NCBI RefSeq assembly: GCF_004923315.1
Contig: NZ_CP039645.1
Span: 601,001 to 665,000 of the forward strand
From: Azospirillum sp. TSA2s
GTDB lineage: Bacteria > Pseudomonadota > Alphaproteobacteria > Azospirillales > Azospirillaceae
Length of the DNA: 64,000 bases
Direction of reading: 5' to 3'
Below are positions 28,844-37,486 of this stretch, piece by piece (the first letter of the stretch is position 1; each line of letters opens with the position of its first letter). Below the pieces are notes generated by a model that was not told the origin of the DNA, searched no databases, and saw only the letters and a program-made list of their open reading frames with translations. The position numbers were made by a program, and so were the translations under genes.

Positions 28844-30355
28844 GTGTTTGCTCACCTGGCTGGCGGCAGCTGAGCCTTTAAGCGACGACGAAGGTGCCGT
28901 CGATGAGGTTGCGGATGGCGGTCCAGGCGGACTGGCCTTGGCGGCGCGCGGTTCCGGTGACGGAACGATAGCCTGCGTGGATGCCCGGCCCCCAGTCGGA
29001 GCGGAAGCCGTTCGTCACCTTGCGGAAGATCACGGACGGGCGGATTTCCTGCTCACTGACGTTGTTGGTCGGTGGCACGCGGCGGTCGCTGAGAAAGACA
29101 AAGAACTTGCCGCGCCACGCCTTGATCTGGCGCTGCAGTTCGCGGCCAGCCGGATGGGCAGCGGGGACACCGAGCAGCGCATCGAGGCGGCGCTCGGCCT
29201 TGGCGGCGTAAGCGGCGAGCGTGCTGTCCTTCAACTCCGGTCTTCGCTTGCCGACACGGATGGCCCAGCGCAGATGATCCCGGAGTTTCGGCGCCACCAC
29301 GCTGTCGCCGCAGTCGATGGCGTACTGAACGTCGCGTAAGACATGGGCCAGGCAGACCTGATGAACTTGCCCCAGCTCCTGCTGGCCGGCGTAGCGGTCA
29401 GAGACCCACACCTCGGGTCGATGATCCCCCAGAATGTCGGCGGCGACCGCCCGTCCCCGGCTGGGGGCAATGGTGTGCAGCACAGCCTCATCGGACTGGA
29501 ACACCCACTGCCAGTGGGTCACGCCGTCAACCCGGGTTGTGGTTTCGTCCGAGGCGATGACGGGAGCGGTCAGGAGCTTGGTCTTGATCGCCGCGCAGGC
29601 AGTATCGAACGCCGACCCCATGCGGCGGAAGGCATTGGCGATGGCGCCTTCGGAGATGCTCAGCCCAAACACCTCCTTCAGCAGGCGCGACAGCCGCTCG
29701 AAGCCGACATGATGGCTGTGATGCAGGTAGGCCAGCAGCGAGCGGATCCCTGGGCCGAAGGGCGTTCCCGGCGGCATGGCGGCGGGCGGTTCAGCCCGAT
29801 AGCGCCGTCCACACGAACCGCAGCGGCCGCCGAACAGCTCCACCCGCGTCACCACCGGGCGGACTTCGGGCAGGTCAATGTGGTCGTAGCGATGCCGGCA
29901 GCGCTGTCCCGCTGCCAACAGCGCCGTTTGGCAATGCGGGCATTCCTCGGCGAGACGGCGCTCGGTGCGATCAGGGTCGGGCGTGAGCGGCCGCGCGACA
30001 CCGGGACGGGACGGCCGCGGTTTGCGCCCCCGCTTCGCCTTGCCGGTCTTGCCCCCGGGGCCATCCTGGGACGGCGGGATGTGCGAGTTCGCCGAGGTCT
30101 TCTTCGGCTTGCCGACCAAGGCTTCCAGTTCGGCAATCCGTGCGGCCATGCGCTCGATCAGCGCCGCCTGCTCGATTAGCAGGGCGTCCTTCTCGGCGTC
30201 GCTCAGGCGATAACGCGGCGGAACTGTCATCCCGCCTTTGACTCACGTCAGCCCCCCACGACGCAACACCGGATCGTCACCCCACCCCCAATGCGCGCAA
30301 CCCCGAGCCGGCTCGAGCCGGCGTCACGCGCTCAGCCAGCCAGGTAAGCAAATAC
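28844..30355 (-). mobile_element. Complete IS66-family insertion sequence, 1512 bp
   Basis: The element is bounded by 21-bp terminal inverted repeats. The left end is GTGTTTGCTCACCTGGCTGG... (28844-28864) and the right end (30335-30355, read inward) is GTATTTGCTTACCTGGCTGG..., with 19 of 21 positions identical. Perfect 8-bp duplications CTGAGAGT flank it. A single transposase gene fills it, without the tnpA/tnpB accessory genes of longer IS66 members. Intact ends, duplications and transposase indicate a recent and possibly still mobile insertion. Confidence 0.95.
28878..30230 (-). CDS. tnpC: IS66-family transposase (tnpC type)
   Basis: A 450-residue DDE transposase. It begins with a short coiled-coil/leucine-rich segment (ALIERMAARIAELEALVGKP), then the basic linker and a zinc-finger IS66 domain (CPHCQTALL and CGSCGRRY). 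The catalytic core includes VIASDETTTRVDG with the first Asp and VWVSDRYAGQQ with the second. The late segment FLSDRRVPPTNNVSEQEIRP contains the conserved NN-xx-E region. The frame is intact. Confidence 0.95.
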   Translation of the reverse strand: MTVPPRYRLSDAEKDALLIEQAALIERMAARIAELEALVGKPKKTSANSHIPPSQDGPGGKTGKAKRGRKPRPSRPGVARPLTPDPDRTERRLAEECPHCQTALLAAGQRCRHRYDHIDLPEVRPVVTRVELFGGRCGSCGRRYRAEPPAAMPPGTPFGPGIRSLLAYLHHSHHVGFERLSRLLKEVFGLSISEGAIANAFRRMGSAFDTACAAIKTKLLTAPVIASDETTTRVDGVTHWQWVFQSDEAVLHTIAPSRGRAVAADILGDHRPEVWVSDRYAGQQELGQVHQVCLAHVLRDVQYAIDCGDSVVAPKLRDHLRWAIRVGKRRPELKDSTLAAYAAKAERRLDALLGVPAAHPAGRELQRQIKAWRGKFFVFLSDRRVPPTNNVSEQEIRPSVIFRKVTNGFRSDWGPGIHAGYRSVTGTARRQGQSAWTAIRNLIDGTFVVA

Positions 30356-30363
30356 CTGAGAGT
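30356..30363. repeat. Right target-site duplication
   Basis: CTGAGAGT directly outside the right inverted repeat is identical to 28836-28843 and lies 3 nt before the ATG at 30367. Confidence 0.9.
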
Positions 30364-30366
30364 AGC

Positions 30367-30825
30367 ATGAGGAAAGAAGATGCACGTCATTCTATTGAAG
30401 TACTGCACGCTATTCAGAGAATGTCCAATAGGCTATCCGCGTTTCAGTTCATTCTCGCCCCAAACAGCCAGCCAAAGCTGACAATACAAGGTGTCGAGAT
30501 CTCTGTGCGCGCCGACATGCTGGTCCATGGATCGAGTCGGAGCCAGCAGCAGATAGGGGCAGCAATTCTGAGAATGACTCAGGACGACGCGGACACGGAC
30601 TCTGCGAGAGCGCGGCGTCAGGAAATGGGCTACTGCGTCGCCGCATTGGCGCGGCTTCACATTGAGCAGAACATCCAATCAGAACGTGTCCCGTCCAATC
30701 GGCTTTGCATGTCGATAGACGTTCAGCATGGGGAGGTGTTCCAAGCCCCTAACAGCAACGTCCGTAGGGTGAATGACATTGAGGCCGCTTGCCGGTTTAT
30801 AGCGGCAATGTGGGATCAGGTCTGA
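30367..30825 (+). pseudogene. 3' part of the IS-interrupted gene (hypothetical protein)
   Basis: A frame of 152 codons from ATG 30367 to TGA 30823-30825 lies immediately right of the insertion sequence. The product (MRKEDARHSIEVLHAIQRM at the start, MGYCVAALARLHIEQN in the middle, IEAACRFIAAMWDQV at the end) is largely helical and matches no family I recognise. It is in frame with the open sequence left of the element once one duplication is collapsed. It could still be translated from its own ATG, since only upstream sequence was displaced. Confidence 0.55.
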
Positions 30826-30994
30826 CCCGATGCGGCGGCAGCGCCGCCTCGAAGGCGGTAACATTGTCATGGCTGTAACCGCAAGCCATGAAGAATTTGG
30901 CCTTCGGGCCTCCTTCGGGGTGATCGGGTACCAGCAGGTGATGGGTGAGCTTCTTGAGGTCCAGCGTCGCCTTGTCGGCGTCAGGCACGTGCAT
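30797..30994 (-). pseudogene. Truncated DUF6883 protein
   Basis: The 65-codon frame starts MHVPDADKATLDLKKL and continues THHLLVPDHPEGGPKAKFF, the N-terminal half of DUF6883 proteins, which are usually about 110 residues. After about residue 50 the family-like sequence stops and the frame reads into DNA complementary to the end of the neighbouring plus-strand gene. It therefore appears to be a 3'-truncated remnant. It overlaps the DUF4926 gene by 14 nt, the common DUF4926-DUF6883 order. Confidence 0.65.
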
Positions 30995-31244
30995 GTCGAA
31001 TGGCGTCCGGCATAACGGTCGCGACGGTGTGGAAGGGCTTCGCGAACTCGACCTCGTAGGCGGCGCCACCCCGGTACACGCCGACGACGGTCCCCATCGA
31101 CCCGGCAGGCAGCACGCCGTCCTCGGTCTCAACCGGCTTGGACAGCGCCACCCGTGTGAGTTCCTCGATCGGCTCGTGCGTTCCGCTGTCGGTCGAGCGA
31201 CTGTGCGGAGTCCACATGAAGCGCCCCATGGGCTCGGACATCAT
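30981..31244 (-). CDS. DUF4926 domain protein
   Basis: An 87-residue protein. The second half is a DUF4926 domain: ELTRVALSKPVETEDG, then LPAGSMGTVVGVY and GGAAYEVEF, a small SH3-like beta barrel. The ATG at 31244 has a GGGGAGG ribosome site. DUF4926 and DUF6883 genes travel together in accessory regions and have been suggested to be toxin/antitoxin or immunity-like, but their function is not established. Here the partner is truncated. Confidence 0.75.
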   Translation of the reverse strand: MMSEPMGRFMWTPHSRSTDSGTHEPIEELTRVALSKPVETEDGVLPAGSMGTVVGVYRGGAAYEVEFAKPFHTVATVMPDAIRHARA

Positions 31245-31264
31245 AACCTCCCCTGCCAATCGTG

Positions 31265-31439
31265 GCCCTTGTGTGACTCCGGAACGTCGCCAAAGAGCTT
31301 GATGAGCCGGGCCTAGTCAACGTCCCCGCCGAAGGCTCATTCCACCGCTTCCAGATACGCTTTGTGCCCGTCGGTGGTGATCTGCACCCGGTTGTTCAGC
31401 CGGATGCGCAGGTCGTCCATGAGCACGATGGCGGACTGC
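31265..31439 (-). pseudogene. Decayed IS1-type transposase fragment
   Basis: The minus-strand reading gives LMDDLRIRLNNRVQITTDGH, then KAYLEAVE, stop, AFGGDVD, stop, ARLIKLFGD. This is the catalytic-core segment of DDE transposases of the IS1-like group (TTDGHKAYLEAVEGAFG...DYAQL in intact copies) with two in-frame stops. Neither end of the original element is visible. Confidence 0.75.
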
Positions 31440-31461
31440 CTAGGGGCCCCTTGGGCATGGC

Positions 31462-31653
31462 TCAATTCCCTTCCCGACCGCCGTCAGGCAACGGCTCTTT
31501 GACGGCATCTCCCGTCTCGGTATCAATGATCTGCACGTCGTTATAGATGCCTTGCTGGCGGAGTTCGTTGGCCTTCTTGAGCGCACCTTCGAGAGTGTCC
31601 CGCTTCAGGCCCATTACGCCAACTTGAGAACTCCCCGTGATGTGATAGCGCAT
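31462..31653 (-). CDS. Small conserved hypothetical protein
   Basis: A 63-residue protein starting MRYHITGSSQVGVMGL at ATG 31653, with GGGAGG about 8 nt upstream. The centre GALKKANELRQQGIYNDVQI followed by IDTETGDAV is a helix-strand pattern seen in small, uncharacterised alphaproteobacterial proteins. It is divergent from the alpha/beta hydrolase gene. No function is assigned. Confidence 0.6.
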   Translation of the reverse strand: MRYHITGSSQVGVMGLKRDTLEGALKKANELRQQGIYNDVQIIDTETGDAVKEPLPDGGREGN

Positions 31654-31764
31654 TCCCGCATCCTCCCACGTTATGCTTTCCGTTGAGCATATAGGATCGT
31701 GCAGCCGGACGCGAACGCCCTTCGCGCCAGGACGGCACCGGCCCGAATAGCCCGTTCCCCGCAA

Positions 31765-32664
31765 ATGACCACCGCCACCCCGCCGCGATTGTTCGTCCCG
31801 GCTGAATTCTGTTCCCAGCCGCAGCGGCTTTATCCCACCCGGGCGCTTGCACATTATTGCTCTTGCCGCATTGCAGGAGGGGCGCCAGGGCGCCGGATCG
31901 GGATGGAACGTTCACGCACGTCGCTGAGGGTGGAGGGCCGCGAGGTCCCGCTGTGCCTGTATCGGCCGGCGCTTCCCGGGCCGCTGCCGGGCGTGCTGTA
32001 TTTCCATGGCGGCGGCTTCACCTCCGGGTCGGTCGAGGATGTCGAGGTGCCGGCGATGGCGCTGGCGGAGAGCATTCCGGCGCTGGTGGTGGCGGTCGGC
32101 TATGCGCTGGCTCCCGCCCATCCCTTTCCCGCCGCCATCGAGGATGCCCATGCCGCGGCCCTCTGGCTGGCGGAGCGGGCCGGGCCGCTGGGCGTCGCCG
32201 GGCATGATGCCGGCGGGCATGTCGCGGTGTCGCTCACCCTGCTCGCCCGCGACCGCGGCGGGCCGGAGATCGCGGCGCAGGCGCTGCTCGGGCCGATGCT
32301 CGACCCGAGTTTGACGCGCGTGGGGGACGGCGAAGGCAGCGTGACAGACTGCGCGCGCTGTTACCGCGCCTATCTGCCGGAGGCGGCGCTGCGGCTGCAT
32401 CCCTATGCGGCGCCCCTGGAATCGCGCCGGCTCGGCCGGCTACCGCCGATCATGATCGCCACGGCGCAGAACGACGTGCTGCGGCCGGAGGCGGAAAGCT
32501 ATGCCGCCCGGCTGATCGACGCCGGGGTGCCGACCGAGGTCACCCGCTTTGCCGGCGTCAGCCATGCCGGCCTCGCCCAACACGCGCCGGCGCTGGCCGC
32601 CGCCGCCGATTTCTTCCGGCGCCGCCTGACCGGCGCCCATCCCGACACTTCGAGCCACAGGTAA
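31765..32664 (+). CDS. Alpha/beta hydrolase-fold protein lacking the catalytic serine
   Basis: About 299 residues of the hormone-sensitive-lipase-like group (Abhydrolase_3). The oxyanion motif HGGGF is present at about residues 81-85. The nucleophile elbow, normally GDSAGG, reads GHDAGG (about 147-152), so Asp148 occupies the serine position. The acid region is QNDVLRPE and the late histidine is in GVSHAG. Ester hydrolysis by the usual mechanism is therefore doubtful. It stands 5 nt before the efflux adaptor gene, likely co-transcribed. The start is uncertain (ATG 31765 or ATG 31903). Confidence 0.8.
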   Translation: MTTATPPRLFVPAEFCSQPQRLYPTRALAHYCSCRIAGGAPGRRIGMERSRTSLRVEGREVPLCLYRPALPGPLPGVLYFHGGGFTSGSVEDVEVPAMALAESIPALVVAVGYALAPAHPFPAAIEDAHAAALWLAERAGPLGVAGHDAGGHVAVSLTLLARDRGGPEIAAQALLGPMLDPSLTRVGDGEGSVTDCARCYRAYLPEAALRLHPYAAPLESRRLGRLPPIMIATAQNDVLRPEAESYAARLIDAGVPTEVTRFAGVSHAGLAQHAPALAAAADFFRRRLTGAHPDTSSHR

Positions 32665-32669
32665 AACCC

Positions 32670-33839
32670 ATGTCCCGCAAGACACTTTCCCTACTGATCG
32701 CGGCCGGCGTGTCCGTGGCGGCACTGACCGGCGCCGTCACTCTGCGCAGCCCGGCCGAGGCACAAACGGCCTCCGAAACTCCCGCCCCGCCGCCGGCCGA
32801 GGTGGATGTCGCCACCGTGCTGGCCCGGCCGGTGACGGACTGGCAGTCCTATTCCGGGCGGCTGGAGGCGGTGGACCGCGTCGATATCCGGCCGCAGGTG
32901 CCCGGCACCATCGTCGCCGTGCATTTCCGCAACGGCGCGCTGGTGAAGAAGGGCGACGTGCTGTTCACCATCGACCCCCGCCCCTATGAGGCGGAGGTGG
33001 CGCGGGCCGAGGCGCAGGTCGCGGCGGCGCAGGCGCGGGTGCGGCTGACCGCCGCCGACCTCGACCGCGCGCAGAAGCTGGTGCGCGACGACACCATCTC
33101 GCGCAGCACCATGGACCAGAAGGACAATGCCGCCCGCGAGGCGACCGCCAACCTGAAGGCGGCGCAGGCGGCGCTGGAGATCGCGCGGCTCAATCTCGGC
33201 TACACGCGGGTGACGGCGCCGGTGTCGGGCCGGGTGTCGCGGGCGGAACGGACGGTCGGCAATGTGGTGGCCGCCGGTGCCGCCGCGGAGCCGCTGACGA
33301 CTCTGGTGTCGGAATCGCCGATCTACGCCTCCTTCGACGTCGATGAGCAGACCTATCTGCGCCACATCGCGCCGATGCGGGATTCCGGGACGATCCCGGT
33401 CCGGCTCGGCCTTGCCAACGAGGAGGATTACTCGCGCGACGGCATGGTGGAGTATGTGGACAACCGGCTGGACAGCGTGTCCGGCACCATCCGCGTGCGC
33501 GCCCGCTTCGACAATGCCGACGGCGTGCTGGTGCCGGGGCTGTATGCACGGGTGAAGGTGGGGGGCACCAAGCCCTATGACGCGCTGCTGGTCGATGACC
33601 GCGCCATCGGTACCGACCAGGACAAGAAATTCGTCCTGGTGGTGACGCAGGAGAACAAGGTGGAGTACCGGCCGGTGAAGCTCGGCGCGCTGCAGAACGG
33701 GCTGCGCGTGGTGACCGACGGGCTGGCGGCCGGCGAGCGCGTGGTCGTCAACGGCACCCAGCACGCCCGGCCGGGCATGGCGGTCACGCCGAAGATGGTC
33801 GCCATGGGGACTGAGAAGACCCAGACGGCGGCGCGGTAA
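32670..33839 (+). CDS. RND efflux periplasmic adaptor (MexE-like)
   Basis: A membrane-fusion protein of 389 residues linking an RND pump to the outer membrane. An N-terminal signal sequence (MSRKTLSLLIAAGVSVAALT) is followed by a lipoyl-type segment (VDIRPQVPGTIVAVHFRNGA), a long coiled-coil hairpin rich in Ala/Glu/Gln (about 100-165), and a beta-barrel with ASFDVDEQTYLRH. No lipobox Cys is obvious. The pump gene follows after a large palindromic repeat. No outer-membrane factor gene is present in the window. Confidence 0.93.
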   Translation: MSRKTLSLLIAAGVSVAALTGAVTLRSPAEAQTASETPAPPPAEVDVATVLARPVTDWQSYSGRLEAVDRVDIRPQVPGTIVAVHFRNGALVKKGDVLFTIDPRPYEAEVARAEAQVAAAQARVRLTAADLDRAQKLVRDDTISRSTMDQKDNAAREATANLKAAQAALEIARLNLGYTRVTAPVSGRVSRAERTVGNVVAAGAAAEPLTTLVSESPIYASFDVDEQTYLRHIAPMRDSGTIPVRLGLANEEDYSRDGMVEYVDNRLDSVSGTIRVRARFDNADGVLVPGLYARVKVGGTKPYDALLVDDRAIGTDQDKKFVLVVTQENKVEYRPVKLGALQNGLRVVTDGLAAGERVVVNGTQHARPGMAVTPKMVAMGTEKTQTAAR

Positions 33840-33867
33840 GAAACAACAAGGGCATGCGCCTTATCAG

Positions 33868-34026
33868 CCCTCTCCCGCCCCGGGAGAGGGAGGGGACCCG
33901 CGCCGTCAGGCGTGGGGAGGGTGAGGGGTGATCCAAGGAACCGTGCGGTACGGGATTCTTGCACGCCCCCTCACCCTTCCCACCGCTTCGCGGCGGGCCC
34001 CTTCCCTCTCCCGGGGCGGGAGAGGG
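33868..34026. repeat. Large palindromic repeat, family A copy 1
   Basis: About 159 bp with inverted ends CCCTCTCCCGCCCCGGGAG... and ...CTCCCGGGGCGGGAGAGGG, inner arms GGGTGAGGGGT-like and CCCCTCACCC, and a short asymmetric core (GGAACCGTGCGGTACGGG). Homologous copies are at 45291-45446 (core inverted) and 53802-53953. It separates the efflux adaptor and pump genes and would form a strong hairpin in their mRNA. Confidence 0.85.
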
Positions 34027-34056
34027 AACCGAAGCGCACGCCCTCGGAGACCCCAG

Positions 34057-37000
34057 ATGAACATCTCGAAATTCTTCATCGACCGGCCGATCTTTGCCGG
34101 CGTGCTGTCGGTGGCGCTGTTCCTGGCGGGGGCCATCGCGGTGTTCCGCCTGCCGATTTCCGAATATCCGGAGGTGGTGCCGCCGTCCGTCGTGGTGCGC
34201 GCGCAGTTCCCCGGCGCCAACCCCAAGGTGATCGCCGAGACCGTCGCCTCCCCGCTGGAGGAGCAGATCAACGGCGTCGAAGGCATGCTCTATATGCAGT
34301 CGCAGGCGAACAGCGACGGCAACATGGCGCTGACCGTGACCTTCAAGCTGGGCACCGACGCGGACAAGGCGCAGCAACTGGTGCAGAACCGCGTGGCGCA
34401 GGCGATGCCGCGGCTGCCGGCCGACGTGCAGCGGCTCGGAGTCACCACGGTCAAGAGTTCGCCGACGCTGACCATGGTCGTGCATCTGCTGTCGCCCAAC
34501 GACCGCTATGACATGACGTACCTGCGCAACTACGCGGTATTGAACGTCAAGGACCGGCTGACCCGCATCGCCGGTGTCGGCGAGGTGCAGGTGTGGGGCG
34601 CCGGCGACTATGCGATGCGGGTGTGGCTCGACCCCGGCAAGGTGGCGCAGCGCGGGCTGACCGCCACCGACGTGGTCAATGCCATCCGCGAGCAGAATGT
34701 CCAGGTGGCGGCCGGCGTGATCGGCGCCTCGCCCTCGCTGCCCGACGTGCCGATGCAGCTGTCGATCAATGCGCGCGGCCGGCTGAAAACCGCCGACGAG
34801 TTCGGCGACATCGTGCTGAAGACCGGCGAGGACGGCGGCGTCACCCGCCTGCGCGACGTGGCGCGGGTGGAGCTGGCGGCGGCGCAATATGGGCTGCGCT
34901 CTCTGCTCGACAACAAGCCGGCGGTGGCGCTCGGCATCACCCAGACGCCGGACGCCAACGCGCTCGCCATCTCCGACGAGGTGCGCAAGGTGATGGCGGA
35001 GCTGAAGGGCGACATGCCGGAGGGGGTGGATTATTCCATCGTCTACGACCCGACGCAGTTCGTCCGCTCCTCCATCGAGGCGGTGGTGCACACGCTGCTG
35101 GAGGCGGTGGCGCTGGTCGTGCTGGTGGTGATCATCTTCCTGCAGACCTGGCGGGCGTCGATCATTCCGCTGCTGGCGGTGCCGATCTCCATCGTCGGCA
35201 CCTTCTCGCTGCTGCTGGCCTTCGGCTTCTCGATCAACGCGCTGTCGCTGTTCGGCATGGTGCTGGCCATCGGCATCGTCGTCGACGACGCCATCGTCGT
35301 GGTCGAGAATGTGGAGCGCAACATCGCGTCCGGCCTGTCGGCCCGCGACGCCACCATCCGCGCCATGCAGGAGGTCAGCGGGCCGATCATCGCGATTGCG
35401 CTGACGCTGGTCGCCGTCTTCGTGCCGCTGGCGGCGATGACCGGCCTGACCGGCGAGTTCTACAAGCAGTTCGCGATGACCATCGCGATCTCCACCGTGA
35501 TTTCCGCCTTCAACTCGCTGACGCTGTCGCCGGCCCTGGCGGCGGTGCTGCTGCGCGGCCATGACGAGCCGCAGGACTGGCTGACCCGTGCGATGAACCG
35601 GGTGTTCGGCGGCTTCTTCCGGCTGTTCAACCGGGTGTTCCACCGGGCGTCGGAGGGCTATGGCCGCGGTGTCGGCGGGGTGGTGCGGCGCAAGGGCGTG
35701 ATGCTGGCGGTCTATGCGCTGCTGATCGGCGCCACGGTGCTGCTCGGCCGCACGGTGCCGTCGGGCTTCGTGCCGATGCAGGACAAGGAGTATCTGATCA
35801 GCTTCGCCCAGCTTCCCAACGGCGCCTCGCTCGACCGGACGGAGGCGGTGATCCGCGAGATGACCGACATCGCGCTGAAGCGCCCCGGCGTGCAGAGCGC
35901 GGTGGCCTTTCCGGGGCTGTCGGTCAACGGCTTCACCAACAGCTCCAGCGCCGGCATCGTCTTCGTCACGCTGAAGCCCTTTGCCGAGCGCAAGGATCCG
36001 TCGCTGTCGGCCGGGGCCATCGCCATGGATTTGCAGAAGCGCTATGCCGGGCTGAAGGAGGCCTTCGTCGCCATCTTCCCGCCGCCGCCGGTGATGGGGC
36101 TGGGGCAGCTGGGCGGCTTCAAGATGCAGTTGGAGGACCGCGGGAACCTGGGCTATGAGGCGCTGAGCGGCGCGGTGAACGCCTTCGTCAAGCGGGCGGC
36201 GCAGACGCCGGAACTGGGGCCGACCTTCTCCGCCTACCAGATCAACGTGCCGCAGCTGGACGTCGATCTCGACCGGGTGAAGGCCAAGCAGCTGGGCGTC
36301 AATGTCGCCGAGGTGTTCGACACCATGCAGATCTATCTGGGGTCGCTGTACGTCAACGACTTCAACGCCTTCGGCCGCGTCTATCAGGTGCGGGTGCAGG
36401 CCGACGCGCCGTTCCGCGATACCGCCGACGACATCGGGCTGCTGAAGACCCGCAACGCGGCGGGGACCATGGTGCCGCTGTCGTCGCTGGTGACCGTGCA
36501 GCCGGGATACGGGCCGGAGATGGTGGTGCGCTACAACGGCTTCACCGCCGCCGACGTCAATGGCGGGCCGGCGCCCGGCTTCTCCTCGGGACAGGCGGAA
36601 GCGGCGGCGGAGCGCATCGCGGCGGAGGTTCTGCCGCGCGGCGTGAAGCTGGAATGGACCGACCTGACCTATCAGAAGATCCTGGTCGGCAATGCCGGGC
36701 TGTGGGTCTTCCCGATCAGTGTGCTGCTGGTCTTCCTGGTGCTGGCGGCGCAATATGAGAGCCTGACGCTGCCGCTCGCCATCCTGCTGATCGTGCCGAT
36801 GAGCGTGCTGTCGGCGCTGTTCGGGGTGTGGCTGACGGGGGGCGACAACAACATCTTCACGCAGATCGGCTTCATGGTGCTGGTCGGGCTGTCGGCGAAG
36901 AACGCCATCCTAATCGTCGAGTTCGCCCGCGAGCTGGAGCATGAGGGGCGCAGCGTGGTGCAGGCGGCCATCGAGGCGAGCCGGCTGCGGTTGCGGCCGA

Positions 37001-37245
37001 TCCTGATGACCTCCATCGCCTTCATCATGGGCGTGGTGCCGCTGGTCACCTCCACTGGCGCGGGGGCCGAGATGCGGCATGCGATGGGTGTCGCGGTGTT
37101 CGCCGGCATGATCGGCGTGACGCTGTTCGGTCTGGTGCTGACCCCGGTGTTCTACGTGCTGCTGCGCAAGCTGGCCGGGGCGGAGCGTCGGGCGGAAGCG
37201 CCGGCGCATGGCGAGGAGCCGCCGGCGGAGTGGAAGATGGGCTGA
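34057..37245 (+). CDS. RND multidrug efflux transporter, inner-membrane pump (MexF/OqxB-like)
   Basis: A 1062-residue HAE1-family proton-driven drug exporter. The N-terminus MNISKFFIDRPIFAGVLSV is standard. The twelve-helix layout includes the TM4 proton-relay aspartates in GIVVDDAIVVVENVER, the porter-domain segment FPGANPKVIAETVASPLEEQ (in part) and the late helix motif GLSAKNAILIVEFA. ATG 34057 begins the conserved N-terminus; the frame upstream is only the palindromic repeat. Substrates cannot be deduced. Confidence 0.95.
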   Translation: MNISKFFIDRPIFAGVLSVALFLAGAIAVFRLPISEYPEVVPPSVVVRAQFPGANPKVIAETVASPLEEQINGVEGMLYMQSQANSDGNMALTVTFKLGTDADKAQQLVQNRVAQAMPRLPADVQRLGVTTVKSSPTLTMVVHLLSPNDRYDMTYLRNYAVLNVKDRLTRIAGVGEVQVWGAGDYAMRVWLDPGKVAQRGLTATDVVNAIREQNVQVAAGVIGASPSLPDVPMQLSINARGRLKTADEFGDIVLKTGEDGGVTRLRDVARVELAAAQYGLRSLLDNKPAVALGITQTPDANALAISDEVRKVMAELKGDMPEGVDYSIVYDPTQFVRSSIEAVVHTLLEAVALVVLVVIIFLQTWRASIIPLLAVPISIVGTFSLLLAFGFSINALSLFGMVLAIGIVVDDAIVVVENVERNIASGLSARDATIRAMQEVSGPIIAIALTLVAVFVPLAAMTGLTGEFYKQFAMTIAISTVISAFNSLTLSPALAAVLLRGHDEPQDWLTRAMNRVFGGFFRLFNRVFHRASEGYGRGVGGVVRRKGVMLAVYALLIGATVLLGRTVPSGFVPMQDKEYLISFAQLPNGASLDRTEAVIREMTDIALKRPGVQSAVAFPGLSVNGFTNSSSAGIVFVTLKPFAERKDPSLSAGAIAMDLQKRYAGLKEAFVAIFPPPPVMGLGQLGGFKMQLEDRGNLGYEALSGAVNAFVKRAAQTPELGPTFSAYQINVPQLDVDLDRVKAKQLGVNVAEVFDTMQIYLGSLYVNDFNAFGRVYQVRVQADAPFRDTADDIGLLKTRNAAGTMVPLSSLVTVQPGYGPEMVVRYNGFTAADVNGGPAPGFSSGQAEAAAERIAAEVLPRGVKLEWTDLTYQKILVGNAGLWVFPISVLLVFLVLAAQYESLTLPLAILLIVPMSVLSALFGVWLTGGDNNIFTQIGFMVLVGLSAKNAILIVEFARELEHEGRSVVQAAIEASRLRLRPILMTSIAFIMGVVPLVTSTGAGAEMRHAMGVAVFAGMIGVTLFGLVLTPVFYVLLRKLAGAERRAEAPAHGEEPPAEWKMG

Positions 37246-37248
37246 TAG

Positions 37249-37452
37249 CTCCCTCTCCCCCGCTCACGCGCAAACTTCGTTTGCGCTGACGCGACAGGCG
37301 GATCGAAGATCCGCCGAAAGCGGGGAGAGGGTCGGGGTGAGGGGGATGCATTGCGGAGCGCCGGTGACAATGCCGGCGCTCCGTTTTCTTTGAAAATCCT
37401 CGCTGTGCATCCCCCTCACCCTAACCCTCTCCCCGGGGGGGAGAGGGAATTA
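37249..37452. repeat. Composite palindromic repeat, family B
   Basis: The first unit (37249-37348) has outer arms CTCCCTCTCCCCCGCT and AGCGGGGAGAGGG. Inserted between them are two mini-hairpins (CAAACttcGTTTG and CGGATCgaaGATCCG) joined by GCTGACGCGACAGG. A second palindrome, CCCCCTCACCCTAACCCTCT... to GGGAGAGGG, ends at 37452. It lies between the pump gene and the convergent LacI gene. Confidence 0.75.
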
Positions 37453-37486
37453 TCCCCGGGGCGGGAAAGTGCGTTAATTCCGTCCT

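Noticed and set aside
33784-36753. A 989-codon minus-strand open frame opposite the RND pump
   Set aside because: Shadow of the efflux pump gene; no ribosome site and His/Arg/Gln-rich translation.
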